From NCBI RefSeq assembly GCF_001050375.1, contig NZ_KQ130500.1, forward strand, positions 1 through 64,000: 64,000 bases of DNA, read 5' to 3'. Both the position numbers and the translations under genes were made by a program. The stretch is from Catenovulum maritimum. GTDB taxonomy: Bacteria > Pseudomonadota > Gammaproteobacteria > Enterobacterales > Alteromonadaceae. The notes beneath the pieces were generated by a model, which did no database searches, was not told where the DNA came from, and saw nothing but the letters and a program-made list of their open reading frames with translations. Positions 27,047 through 35,595 of the stretch are shown piece after piece. How positions within the stretch are numbered: position 1 is the stretch's first letter; every line of letters starts with the position of its first letter.

Positions 27047-27408
27047 CAGGACTTAATTAACTTAAGTGGAATAGCGTCAATCCAATTAACATATTACTTT
27101 TAGCTAAACTCCAACTGTGACCTTCAGTGTCATTAGAAGACACTAACTTTGTTAAATTTGCCAAGCAAAAGTGTTTCCAGACAGTCCAACCTCAGCATAA
27201 ATAGCCAGTTATATTCAATACTGACAAATACCAAGTACATAAATTAACAATATATAAGCACCGATACTATTCATAACTTAAAAAAAAACAGTATAATCAT
27301 GCGAAATTACACTTAACACATAATAAATGCTATATTTTAATATTACTATAACATTTAACAAAAATGAGTAATTGTATTAATCATAATGCATAAATTTATG
27401 AGGTAAAA
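27047..27408. other. 362-bp gap upstream of the FadR-family gene
   Basis: AT-rich, with a short hairpin AGTGTC/GACACT at 27126-27144 that may help end the cupin_8 transcript, and one candidate FadR-family operator at 27337-27349. Nothing else is recognised. Confidence 0.5.
27337..27349. promoter_or_regulatory. Candidate FadR-family operator (autoregulation)
   Basis: TTAATATTACTAT matches the proposed consensus ATAGTAnTACTAT in ten of twelve fixed positions. It is 59 bp before the FadR-family ATG, so it may serve autoregulation. Confidence 0.4.
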
Positions 27409-28131
27409 ATGTTAGAAAACAAAAGAACAATTAATAAGAGAAACCTCTATGGCCAAGTTGCAAATACGCTTGGTGAAAGAATTGTTTGCGGTTTTTATAC
27501 GCAAGGGATGAACTTGCCTCAAGAAGCTAAAATAATGGAAGAGTTCGACATTTCTCGAACAGCATTACGTGAAGCGTTTAAATTACTGTCAGCTAAAGGG
27601 TTAATTGAGTCAAAGCCGAAAACAGGTACTAAAGTAAGCGCCAAAAGATTTTGGAACATGCTAGATCCTGACGTCTTAAACTGGTGCTTCGAAAGCAGTA
27701 TGGGCAAGGAAGTGTTAGAAGATTTATTTCAACTTCGCCAAGCAATTGAGCCACGTGCGGCTTTATTAGCAGCCAAGAATGCAACTGACGAAGAAATTGC
27801 AAAAATAGGTGAAGCTTACGAACAAATGGAAGCTGCTGAATATGGTACAAGAGACACACTGCTCTCTGATGTAATGTTCCATCAGTCTATTTTAGCGGCC
27901 TCTGGTAACTCTCTAATGGATTCGTTTGGCACTATGCTGGCTGAAGCGCTATATCGTTCATTTGAAATTACGACAAATAGAGGTGAAGAATATTGGAAAG
28001 CATCACTTCCTATGCATAAAGCGGTTTACTTAGGTATAAAATCAAGAAGCCCTGAACGAGCTAATTTTGAAATGCTATCTTTACTAAATGTAACAGACGA
28101 AGGTGCAAAACAAGCAATTAGCCAAGGCTAA
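27409..28131 (+). CDS. FadR/GntR-family transcriptional regulator
   Basis: A 240-residue regulator. Residues ~8-75 form the GntR winged helix ('ANTLGERIVCGFYTQGMNLP', 'EEFDISRTALREAFKLLSAKGLIESKPKTGTKV'). Residues ~90-225 form the FCD ligand-binding domain with the metal-binding His pattern ('DVMFHQSILAASGN', 'HKAVYLGIKSRS'). Ligands of this group are usually sugar acids or sugars. Its last four bases overlap the end of the convergent GPH symporter. It is the only classical DNA-binding regulator in the arabinan block, and similar palindromes lie upstream of four units there. I propose it as the regulator of that locus. Confidence 0.9.
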   Translation: MLENKRTINKRNLYGQVANTLGERIVCGFYTQGMNLPQEAKIMEEFDISRTALREAFKLLSAKGLIESKPKTGTKVSAKRFWNMLDPDVLNWCFESSMGKEVLEDLFQLRQAIEPRAALLAAKNATDEEIAKIGEAYEQMEAAEYGTRDTLLSDVMFHQSILAASGNSLMDSFGTMLAEALYRSFEITTNRGEEYWKASLPMHKAVYLGIKSRSPERANFEMLSLLNVTDEGAKQAISQG

Positions 28132-29504
28132 ATTTTTTCAAGCTTGGTATTCCCCCTGTAGCTTTGTGTGATACCTGTCGAGGTTTGCTTAACATATTTA
28201 TATTTTTTCATAATCAAGCCAACACAGATATGAAATAAAGCTGGTACAACAGCAAATAGCACCAGTATACCCTGAGCTGTCTCGGGGTTTTTCAATTCGT
28301 TATTCGCATCATAGCCAAAAGCCGTTAAACTCCACCCGACCAAGGCACCAGATAAGCCTATGGCTATTTTTTGGCTCATAGATATTAAGCAATATGAAAA
28401 ACCGGTTAGCCTGTGCCCTGTTGTCGCTTCGCCATAATCAACCGCATCCGCGATCGATGCCCAAAATACTGGCGCATGTAAATCAACCACAAAACTTAAA
28501 ACAAAAAACATGAAAAAAGCTAAAACAATACCATCTGGGGTGACCACAAAAAATAAGAGTAAACTAACAACCCCAGCTAACAGCTGGCTTTTGTAAAATA
28601 AACCAATTTTAGAAAAGCGTTTAGTAATATAAGTAGAGGCGATCATAGCTAATATAGAAGCTATGACATTAGTTGCTAAAAATAAAGATTGGCCGGTTGA
28701 GCCTAAATTAAGATAGTATTTAGCAAAATAGATAGCTAGCGCACCGCGGATCATAAAGCCCATAGTGCTAATAATACAGCTAGCCGAGAGCAGCAGAATC
28801 AGTTTGTTTTTTACGATAATCTTTATTTGCTGGAGTAAGCTTAAATTATTATCTGGATAATGAACTCGCTCTTTAACCTTAGAAAAACACAATAACAAAC
28901 CTATTACCGCAATCACTGCCATACAAGCCATAATGGCTTGGTAGCCAATCTTGATATCGCCGTGCCAATATTCAATACTAGTAATGACAGGCACTAGCAG
29001 CACAACTGAAAAGGCCGCAATTTTAGCCATAAACAATCGGTAGCCACTGGCAGATAAACGGGCCTTACGGCAATCTGTCATCACACTCAATATTGATATG
29101 TAAGGAATGGTCACAGCCGTAAACATTAATGAGAAAAAACCATAACTACAGTATGCATACAACAATTTACTCGAGTAAGTTAAATCAGGTGTCGTAAAAG
29201 TGAGGACAATAGACAAACCAAAAGGTATCGAAAGAAATAAGAAATAGTGACGATATCGGCCCCATTGTGATGTGTAAATATCTGTAAGGCGTCCCATAAA
29301 AGGGGTTAACATAGCATCTATACTGCGAATAATGACAAACATCAGGCCTAAATCAATTGGATCTAGACCAAAGATATCAGTGTAAAAATAAGTAATTAAC
29401 AACATCATAGATGCGTAAGCAATATTAATAGAGAAATCACCTGCTCCGTAGGCTATTTTCTCTATTCTGGTTAATTCGCTATGCTTACTATTGAGATTAA
29501 TCAC
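28128..29504 (-). CDS. GPH-family sugar:cation symporter
   Basis: A 458-residue, ~12-helix symporter of the glycoside-pentoside-hexuronide group ('KIAYGAGDFSINIAYASMMLLITYFYTDIFG', 'GRLTDIYTSQWGRYRHYFLF'). It is the last gene of a four-gene unit (symporter 32921, GH43 31924, GH127 29522, this gene) and follows the GH127 stop by 17 bp. It is paralogous to the symporter at 32921. Import of arabinose or short arabino-oligosaccharides is inferred from the neighbours. Confidence 0.9.
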   Translation of the reverse strand: MINLNSKHSELTRIEKIAYGAGDFSINIAYASMMLLITYFYTDIFGLDPIDLGLMFVIIRSIDAMLTPFMGRLTDIYTSQWGRYRHYFLFLSIPFGLSIVLTFTTPDLTYSSKLLYAYCSYGFFSLMFTAVTIPYISILSVMTDCRKARLSASGYRLFMAKIAAFSVVLLVPVITSIEYWHGDIKIGYQAIMACMAVIAVIGLLLCFSKVKERVHYPDNNLSLLQQIKIIVKNKLILLLSASCIISTMGFMIRGALAIYFAKYYLNLGSTGQSLFLATNVIASILAMIASTYITKRFSKIGLFYKSQLLAGVVSLLLFFVVTPDGIVLAFFMFFVLSFVVDLHAPVFWASIADAVDYGEATTGHRLTGFSYCLISMSQKIAIGLSGALVGWSLTAFGYDANNELKNPETAQGILVLFAVVPALFHICVGLIMKKYKYVKQTSTGITQSYRGNTKLEKI

Positions 29505-29521
29505 TTGGCGATACCTTGCTG

Positions 29522-31915
29522 CTATTTTGCTGCGCTCATTAGCCTAACACCATAAATACCACCCGCCACAGATCCTGGCTTAGCGATAAATTTAAGTGTC
29601 AGTTTGCCATTAGATGAATTAATGACTGAACTAGGGATTGAGTAATCTAGATCAAAAAATTGATTCCCTTTATCGCCCTTTAATTCAACATCCGCAATTT
29701 TGTTACCATTTAAAAGAATAGTAAAATAACGGCCATTATCTAAACCAAAATAACTAATTCTTAATATTTTAGCTCGCTGCTGTTCATCATTAAGCTCATA
29801 ACTAAACCAGGCACGTGTATGACGCCAATGACGCCCCATATGAACACCTGCTTCGCTATTTTCACCTTGATAAAAATGATCAGATTCCGGCTGTTGTTCG
29901 CCTGGGGCTACCTTATCAATCGTTAATTTTTCAATCGCAGCTAACTTAGCCGCCTTCAACGCTTCTTGCTGCCTAAATGCGGCTAACTCTGCCTGCGTGG
30001 CATTTGGCCAATACACTTGGTAGCGGCTGTCATGCAATTTATAAAAAGGTACTAATTTAACCGGTTCTGATAAAGGATTTGAAACCTGTTCGTCTGCAAT
30101 ATAAGTCAAAGCCTGACCTGCAACAGGTTTTAATTTACGAATAAATTCATCTGGGTTATCTAACATCACTGGCAAGGCTTCTGGTGGACAAACTTGCCCA
30201 CTCGCAATATGTCCCATCCTACTGTCATCACCAATAAAATTAAGCTTCTCATTTGGGAATGGATTTACTTTTGCCGCCAAAACAATCGGCCCATGTACTA
30301 TTGCATAGTGTTTAGCTTGGCTAGGCAAGGCTTCTGCTTTTGTCGCCATTGGTAAGCTAATTTTAACAAGATCACCATGGTGCCACTTACGCTTAATACT
30401 AAAGTAGGTTTTGTTTTTGGTACTATCTTTTACAAATTTGCCATTAACACTAATGTTAAATTTTCTATCTGCTAACCATTTTGGTCGTCTAATATTGAGT
30501 GAGAATTGACCTTCACCTTTAACCCGAATCACAGAAGTTTCTTCTTCCGGAAACAAGGTGTCTTGCTCTAAGGTAATTTTCTTATTAATGACTTCTAATT
30601 TAGACGCAATAAACAAGTTCACATATAAATTATCATTAGCATCTTGGGCGTAAATTAGTTCACCATACTTACCATGGTTTTCAATGCCAGAACCAACGCA
30701 GCACCACATAGAATCATGAACAGATGAGTATTTACGATAATGTCCCGCACGCATAGATGTGAAATAAACTAAACCACCATGCTCAGGATGTTGTGAAGCT
30801 AAAATATGGTTATATAAAGCTCGCTCATAGTAATCTAAATATTGAGTTTCTGCGCTCGTAAGATATAACATTTTCGACAGCTTAAGCATATTGTAGGTAT
30901 TGCAGGTTTCTGGACCTTCAACATCTTTGACCATAGATTCAAAGTCTTCAATGGCATGAAAATGTTCTTTAATGCTGTTACCACCTATCGCTGTGCTTCT
31001 ATGATTAACCACACGTTGCCAAAAAAATTCAGCGGCTGCATTCCACTCTTTATTCCCTGTAGCATCAGCATAACGTTTAAAACCCACTATTTTGGGAATT
31101 TGAGTATTAGCATGTAAACCATTTAATCTATCTTCAGATTTCAATAAAGGATTTAAAATAGCATCCTGAGAAAATGACTTAGCTAATTGTAAATATTCTT
31201 GATCACCACTTATTTCAGCCATATCAACAAACACTTCGTTCATACCGCCGTGTTCTGTAATCAACATTTTTTGAATTTGTCCATGGCTTAAATTTTTAAC
31301 CAGATACTTAACCCAGTCACCATAATCCAGCAAGATTTCCTTCGCATTATGCTGGCCAGCAATCACATAAGCATCTTTTAACCCTGCAAACATCTTATGT
31401 AAATTGTACCAAGGCACCCAGGTTTTATTCATAGAAAATAGATCGGCATCTATCTTACCTGTACCGACCTGATTCCACATTTTTTCACCACTTGGAATAC
31501 CGCCCAGGTAGCCATCGCCGTTCGCATCTTGAACGAGTTGTAACTGCGCAAGCATATATTGCAGTCGTTTTAATAAACGAATATCTTTACTCGATGCATA
31601 ACTTAAGCTTAATGCTGTTATATAATGACCTGCAATATGACCATCTAACCCAGTATTTTCCCAATTACCATAGCTATCACTAATGGCATCTAAACCCGCC
31701 TCTCGTCGGTATGGGGCGAGTAATTTATCCGCGTCAAGTTCTAATAAGTAATTAATATTTACTTGCTGAGCGTGTAAAAAAGGGCCGTCTTTAATTTCAA
31801 CCTGATTGAGTGAAAATAAGCTTATCTGCGGTTGGGCACAGACTTGTCCTATCGCCAGTCCTGTCATTAAACCAGCGATTTTGCTCAGTTTCACTAGGTT
31901 AGAAAGTATCTTCAT
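29522..31915 (-). CDS. GH127/GH146 beta-L-arabinofuranosidase
   Basis: A 797-residue enzyme of the former DUF1680 group. It probably releases L-arabinose from beta-linked arabinofuranosides. The zinc-cysteine active site known from HypBA1 is present: Glu336 and Cys338 in EGPETCNTYNMLK, and the Cys pair Cys405-Cys406 in MWCCVGSG, one of which is the nucleophile. An exported N-terminus is predicted (~1-27, ending VCAQ), so it should act in the periplasm. The (alpha/alpha)6 barrel covers ~50-430, followed by beta-sandwich domains and an extra C-terminal domain. I cannot separate GH127 from GH146 by eye. It lies 8 bp after the upstream GH43 gene. Confidence 0.9.
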   Translation of the reverse strand: MKILSNLVKLSKIAGLMTGLAIGQVCAQPQISLFSLNQVEIKDGPFLHAQQVNINYLLELDADKLLAPYRREAGLDAISDSYGNWENTGLDGHIAGHYITALSLSYASSKDIRLLKRLQYMLAQLQLVQDANGDGYLGGIPSGEKMWNQVGTGKIDADLFSMNKTWVPWYNLHKMFAGLKDAYVIAGQHNAKEILLDYGDWVKYLVKNLSHGQIQKMLITEHGGMNEVFVDMAEISGDQEYLQLAKSFSQDAILNPLLKSEDRLNGLHANTQIPKIVGFKRYADATGNKEWNAAAEFFWQRVVNHRSTAIGGNSIKEHFHAIEDFESMVKDVEGPETCNTYNMLKLSKMLYLTSAETQYLDYYERALYNHILASQHPEHGGLVYFTSMRAGHYRKYSSVHDSMWCCVGSGIENHGKYGELIYAQDANDNLYVNLFIASKLEVINKKITLEQDTLFPEEETSVIRVKGEGQFSLNIRRPKWLADRKFNISVNGKFVKDSTKNKTYFSIKRKWHHGDLVKISLPMATKAEALPSQAKHYAIVHGPIVLAAKVNPFPNEKLNFIGDDSRMGHIASGQVCPPEALPVMLDNPDEFIRKLKPVAGQALTYIADEQVSNPLSEPVKLVPFYKLHDSRYQVYWPNATQAELAAFRQQEALKAAKLAAIEKLTIDKVAPGEQQPESDHFYQGENSEAGVHMGRHWRHTRAWFSYELNDEQQRAKILRISYFGLDNGRYFTILLNGNKIADVELKGDKGNQFFDLDYSIPSSVINSSNGKLTLKFIAKPGSVAGGIYGVRLMSAAK

Positions 31916-31923
31916 AATTTAAC

Positions 31924-32883
31924 TCAAGCAGAAATAATATCTTGAATATCAGCAGGGGTCCCAAATACAGGGTTGCCTTGTTGATCCCAATTTAATTTTT
32001 TAACAAATGTATGGCGGTCTGGATTCCATAAAGGATCGCCTTCAATTTCTGTGTAATTACGCGCATGATAGACCAGTAAATCTTCACCTTCTTCGGACTG
32101 AGTAAAACTATTGTGTCCAGGGCCAAACATTTTAGCTGCTTCATTCGTCATAAACACAGGCTGGTCTGCTTTGTGCCAATTATCTGTAACCAATAAATCG
32201 GCTTGATCGTCTATTGATAACAAACCCATACAATAGTTTTCATCTGTCGCACTTGCTGAGTAAGTGACATAAATTTTTCCGTTTTTATGTAGTACAGCAG
32301 GACCTTCGTTGACCCAAAAGCCTCGGATTTCCCAATCAAACTCAGGCTTAGTCAAGATAACAGGCTCACCTTTAATTTCAGTAGGAGACTTCATTTCAGC
32401 AATATAAAGGTTTGAGTTACCCTGAATATCATTCTGTTTCTGCGCCCATAAGTAATATAATATACCCTTATGTTCGAAAACGGTCGCGTCCAAACAAAAA
32501 GTATCCATCCCTGTTTCAATCTGGCCATCAAAATGCCAGTTTCCAGATAAAGGATCGGCATCGTGGCAACTAATAACGTACATTCTATGCTGGAATAATT
32601 CGTCTTTAATTTCCCGCGTTGGCGCAGCTGCAAAATAGACATACCAAGCACCACGGACAAAATGAATCTCGGGTGCCCAAATTAATTCAGAATAGGGACC
32701 TGTTTCCGGCTTGTGCCATACAGACACAGTTTCGGCTGAACTTAACGCTTTAATCGTCTTAGCTTTACGCAACTCAATGCGATCATACTCAGGTACAGAA
32801 GCCGTGAAATAATAATAACCATCTGTATGCTTATAAATAAAAGGATCTGCTCTTTGTGGTATCAGCGGCTTAATAGCACTCAT
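31924..32883 (-). CDS. GH43 alpha-L-arabinofuranosidase, cytosolic
   Basis: A 319-residue five-bladed propeller enzyme. The three acidic catalytic residues are visible as Asp13 (RADPFIY), Asp132 (CLDATVFE) and Glu193 (WVNEGPAV). 'GYYYFTASVPEYDRIELRKA' is typical of the GH43 branch that contains exo-1,5-alpha-L-arabinofuranosidases (probably subfamily 26). There is no signal peptide, so it should finish imported arabino-oligosaccharides in the cytosol. It is second in the four-gene unit, 37 bp after the symporter. The family is firm; the subfamily is from memory of the sequence pattern. Confidence 0.88.
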   Translation of the reverse strand: MSAIKPLIPQRADPFIYKHTDGYYYFTASVPEYDRIELRKAKTIKALSSAETVSVWHKPETGPYSELIWAPEIHFVRGAWYVYFAAAPTREIKDELFQHRMYVISCHDADPLSGNWHFDGQIETGMDTFCLDATVFEHKGILYYLWAQKQNDIQGNSNLYIAEMKSPTEIKGEPVILTKPEFDWEIRGFWVNEGPAVLHKNGKIYVTYSASATDENYCMGLLSIDDQADLLVTDNWHKADQPVFMTNEAAKMFGPGHNSFTQSEEGEDLLVYHARNYTEIEGDPLWNPDRHTFVKKLNWDQQGNPVFGTPADIQDIISA

Positions 32884-32920
32884 AAAAACTCCAAAATAAA
32901 TACAACAATTAAACGCGCCT

Positions 32921-34282
32921 TCAAGCCGAAGTCTCGCTTGATGCTAAAGGTTTTAAAGATGATTTCATTTTATTGTAGTAATCATCTGTGATGACATACT
33001 TATACATAAGCATGCCGACTAAACTGTGAAACAATGCAGGTACAATACAAAGCATTAACGCAATACCAAACAACGACTCTGCTGTTTGCGCTTGATCTGG
33101 AACATAACCATAAAAGGCGAGCAAAATACCGACTAACCAGCCCGCAATACCCATACCTGCTTTTTGGAAAAACGTAATACCACCATAAGCAACGCCTGAT
33201 ACTCTGTCTTTATTTTTGTACTCACCATAATCGACAGACTCTGAAATAGCGGACCAAAAGACCGGGGCATGTAAATCAACAATAAAGGAAATTGCGAAGT
33301 AAAAAACAAGCGCTAAAATTTGATCGCCTGGCGAAACCGTGAAAAACATTAAAACGCTAACAACACCGACTAAAATTTGCGAAATGCGGAAAAGATTAAC
33401 TTTGCAATAAACCTTAGTGATCCAAGTTGAAGCAACCATAGCTAGAATAGCGGCCCCCACTGATACAGATAGAAATAACGACTGAAATGCAGCATCTCCC
33501 CCTAAAAAGTATTTAGCATAATAAAGCGCAACCGCGGAACGGACGGCATAACCTATAGTGCCCAAAAAACAAACCGAAGCTAAAATAAGCCACTGATCAT
33601 TTTTAAATAACACTTTAAATTGAGTAAAAAGGTGTCTTGAATCAACCGTATGAGCGATTCGCTCTTTAGTTGTCGCAAAACAAAAAAGTAATAAACCAGC
33701 ACCGATAAGTGCCATTACGCCCATAGCGGCTTGGTAACCAGCCGCCACATCACCTTGCCAAATATCGGCATTGGCTAATTGAGGCACGATAATGGTAACT
33801 AAGAAAGCAGCAATTTTGGCACAAAATAAACGATATCCATTTGCTGATAAGCGCTCTTTAGGATCATCTGTCATCACCCCAATTAACGAAATATAGGGGA
33901 TCGTCACTCCGGTAAACATCAGGGTCACAAAGATATAAGTGGAATATGCCCACACTAACTTCATGTTGTAATCAAAATCAGGCGTACTAAAAGTTAAAAA
34001 GACTGAAATGCCAAAAGGAATAGATAAGAATAAGAAATACGGACGATACCTGCCCCAACGACTTGTGGTTTTATCTGTTAATAACCCCATTAATGGATCG
34101 GTTACCCCATCAATTAACCGGACGAGTAAAAACATTAAAGCCATATCTTCTGGTTTTAAACCAAATACATCAGTGTAAAAAAAAGTCATTATCAAAAACA
34201 TTGAAGAGATAACAACATTAACCGACATGTCTCCTGAGCCGTACCCTATTTTTTCTAACAAACTTAACTTTGCTGATTTCAT
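32921..34282 (-). CDS. GPH-family sugar:cation symporter
   Basis: A ~453-residue, 12-helix symporter. I choose the ATG complementary to 34280-34282, because it has an AGG ribosome-binding site eight bases upstream and starts directly with the family N-terminus (MKSAKLSLLEKIGYGSGDMSV). The open frame extends eight codons further. It shares 'TDKTTSRWGRYRPYFLFLSIPFG' and 'VDLHAPVFWSAISESVDYGEY' with the paralogue at 28128. It is first in the four-gene unit and divergent from a secreted GH43. The region before it carries three candidate FadR-family sites. It probably imports arabinose or arabino-oligosaccharides. Confidence 0.9.
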   Translation of the reverse strand: MKSAKLSLLEKIGYGSGDMSVNVVISSMFLIMTFFYTDVFGLKPEDMALMFLLVRLIDGVTDPLMGLLTDKTTSRWGRYRPYFLFLSIPFGISVFLTFSTPDFDYNMKLVWAYSTYIFVTLMFTGVTIPYISLIGVMTDDPKERLSANGYRLFCAKIAAFLVTIIVPQLANADIWQGDVAAGYQAAMGVMALIGAGLLLFCFATTKERIAHTVDSRHLFTQFKVLFKNDQWLILASVCFLGTIGYAVRSAVALYYAKYFLGGDAAFQSLFLSVSVGAAILAMVASTWITKVYCKVNLFRISQILVGVVSVLMFFTVSPGDQILALVFYFAISFIVDLHAPVFWSAISESVDYGEYKNKDRVSGVAYGGITFFQKAGMGIAGWLVGILLAFYGYVPDQAQTAESLFGIALMLCIVPALFHSLVGMLMYKYVITDDYYNKMKSSLKPLASSETSA

Positions 34283-34388
34283 ATAAGAACCTAAGTAACA
34301 AACCACATTAAAATTAAAGCAACTTATGAGTTAATAATAAGACTAATCTAAAATTTAGCCTGATGTGTAACAATTTAAATTAATACAT

Positions 34389-34401
34389 ATTGTATTACTA
34401 T
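34389..34401. promoter_or_regulatory. Candidate FadR-family operator
   Basis: ATTGTATTACTAT differs from ATAGTAnTACTAT at one position. It overlaps a second perfect inverted repeat, TAATACA-TAT-TGTATTA (34381-34397). It sits 107 bp before the symporter start and fits the yGT-N-ACy pattern known for FadR-subfamily sites. Confidence 0.5.
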
Positions 34402-34478
34402 TGCAAGTATAAAAGCAATATTATGATAATAAATAGTAAAAATTTAGTTTCAAAATATTTACAAGCAGCAAAAAGAAT

Positions 34479-34491
34479 ATAATAATACTAT
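34479..34491. promoter_or_regulatory. Candidate FadR-family operator
   Basis: ATAATAATACTAT, one mismatch from the proposed consensus, 30 bp before the GH43 ATG at 34521. The 12-mer AATAATACTATT within it recurs exactly before the large GH43 gene (44005-44016). Confidence 0.5.
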
Positions 34492-34497
34492 TATACA

Positions 34498-34510
34498 TTA
34501 GTAATACAAC
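34498..34510. promoter_or_regulatory. Candidate FadR-family half-conserved site
   Basis: TTAGTAATACAAC contains AGTAATACA, the exact reverse complement of TGTATTACT at 34391-34399. The pair flanks the divergent promoter region. It lies 10 bp before the GH43 start. Confidence 0.4.
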
Positions 34511-34520
34511 AAGGTGCTAT

Positions 34521-35486
34521 ATGAAATTAATAAAATCGACTTTAACCGCTGCGCTAATTCTGACTTCGGGCTTATCAATTGCTAAAAACCCGATTATAGA
34601 TAACGTTTTTACAGCAGATCCGGCTGCATTTGTACATAATGACACTGTGTATTTGTATACTGGCCATGATGAATCACCTAGCAATAACGTCTTCTTTCAA
34701 ATGCATGATTGGTTGGTCTTTACCTCGAAAGATATGGTGAATTGGACACAACATGGTCCAATTATGCGTGCTGACGATTTTAAATGGGCAAAAGGTTCAG
34801 CTTGGGCTGCTCACATGATTGAGCGAGATGGAAAATTCTACTTTTACACAACAGTTCGACATAAAGATGACAAGCCTGGATTTGCGATAGGTGTTGGCGT
34901 TTCAGACAACCCGCTCGGCCCATTTAAAGATGCAATAGGCAAAGCACTCGTCACAGATGATATGACAAAACATACGCCAAATGACTGGGACGATATTGAT
35001 CCAGCGATTCATATTGAAGAAAATGGCGATGTCTACATGTTCTTTGGTAACTTGGTTCCTAAATATGTAAAACTAAAAGATAATTTGATCGAGCTTGATG
35101 GCCCAATCAAAGTAATTGATGTGCCAAACTACACAGAAGCAGCTTGGGTACATAAAAAAAATGATAATTACTACCTCTCTTATGCTTGTGAGTTCCCTGA
35201 AAAAATTTGTTACGCGATGAGCAAAAGCATACATGGTCCTTGGGAGTTCAAAGGCGTACTGAACGAATTAGCAGGTAACAGTGAAACCAATCATCAATCG
35301 ATTATTGAGTTTAAAGGGAAAGATTATTTCTTCTATCATACCGGCGGTTTACCACCTAAACCAGGGCAAGAAAGTGGAGGTCGATTCAGACGATCAGTTG
35401 CCGTAGAAGAAATGAAATACAACCCAGATGGTAGCATTCAAAGAATCATAATGACCACAGAAGGTATAACAGAACCAGTGAAATAA
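34521..35486 (+). CDS. GH43 arabinosidase/xylosidase, exported
   Basis: A 321-residue five-bladed propeller enzyme with a signal peptide (~1-21, ending SIA). The catalytic triad is Asp33 (TADPAAF), Asp160 (DDIDPAIH) and Glu206 (NYTEAAWV). 'DTVYLYTGHDE' and 'WAKGSAWAAHMIERDGKFYFYTTV' fit a single-domain GH43 of the arabinofuranosidase/xylosidase type. It should act in the periplasm on arabino-oligosaccharides. It is divergent from the four-gene symporter unit and shares its operator-rich promoter. The exact bond specificity cannot be told by eye. Confidence 0.88.
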   Translation: MKLIKSTLTAALILTSGLSIAKNPIIDNVFTADPAAFVHNDTVYLYTGHDESPSNNVFFQMHDWLVFTSKDMVNWTQHGPIMRADDFKWAKGSAWAAHMIERDGKFYFYTTVRHKDDKPGFAIGVGVSDNPLGPFKDAIGKALVTDDMTKHTPNDWDDIDPAIHIEENGDVYMFFGNLVPKYVKLKDNLIELDGPIKVIDVPNYTEAAWVHKKNDNYYLSYACEFPEKICYAMSKSIHGPWEFKGVLNELAGNSETNHQSIIEFKGKDYFFYHTGGLPPKPGQESGGRFRRSVAVEEMKYNPDGSIQRIIMTTEGITEPVK

Positions 35487-35505
35487 CTTGCTTCTCTTCT
35501 TAAAT

Positions 35506-35538
35506 AACAAAGGCTCTATTCAATATAGAGCCTTTGTT
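35506..35538. terminator. Strong rho-independent terminator after GH43
   Basis: Arms AACAAAGGCTCTAT and ATAGAGCCTTTGTT form a 14-bp perfect stem with a 5-base loop, 20 bp after the GH43 stop. It lies between convergent genes and could serve both. Confidence 0.8.
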
Positions 35539-35541
35539 TAC

Positions 35542-35562
35542 ATAGAGCTAAATCAATATAAA
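35542..35562. repeat. 21-bp exact repeat, copy 2
   Basis: Exact copy of the sequence at 13921-13941, in the same orientation. Here it lies between a terminator hairpin and the 3' end of the aldehyde dehydrogenase gene. Confidence 0.6.
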
Positions 35563-35595
35563 TTGAGATGATCAGCTGGAAATAAGCTAATACGG

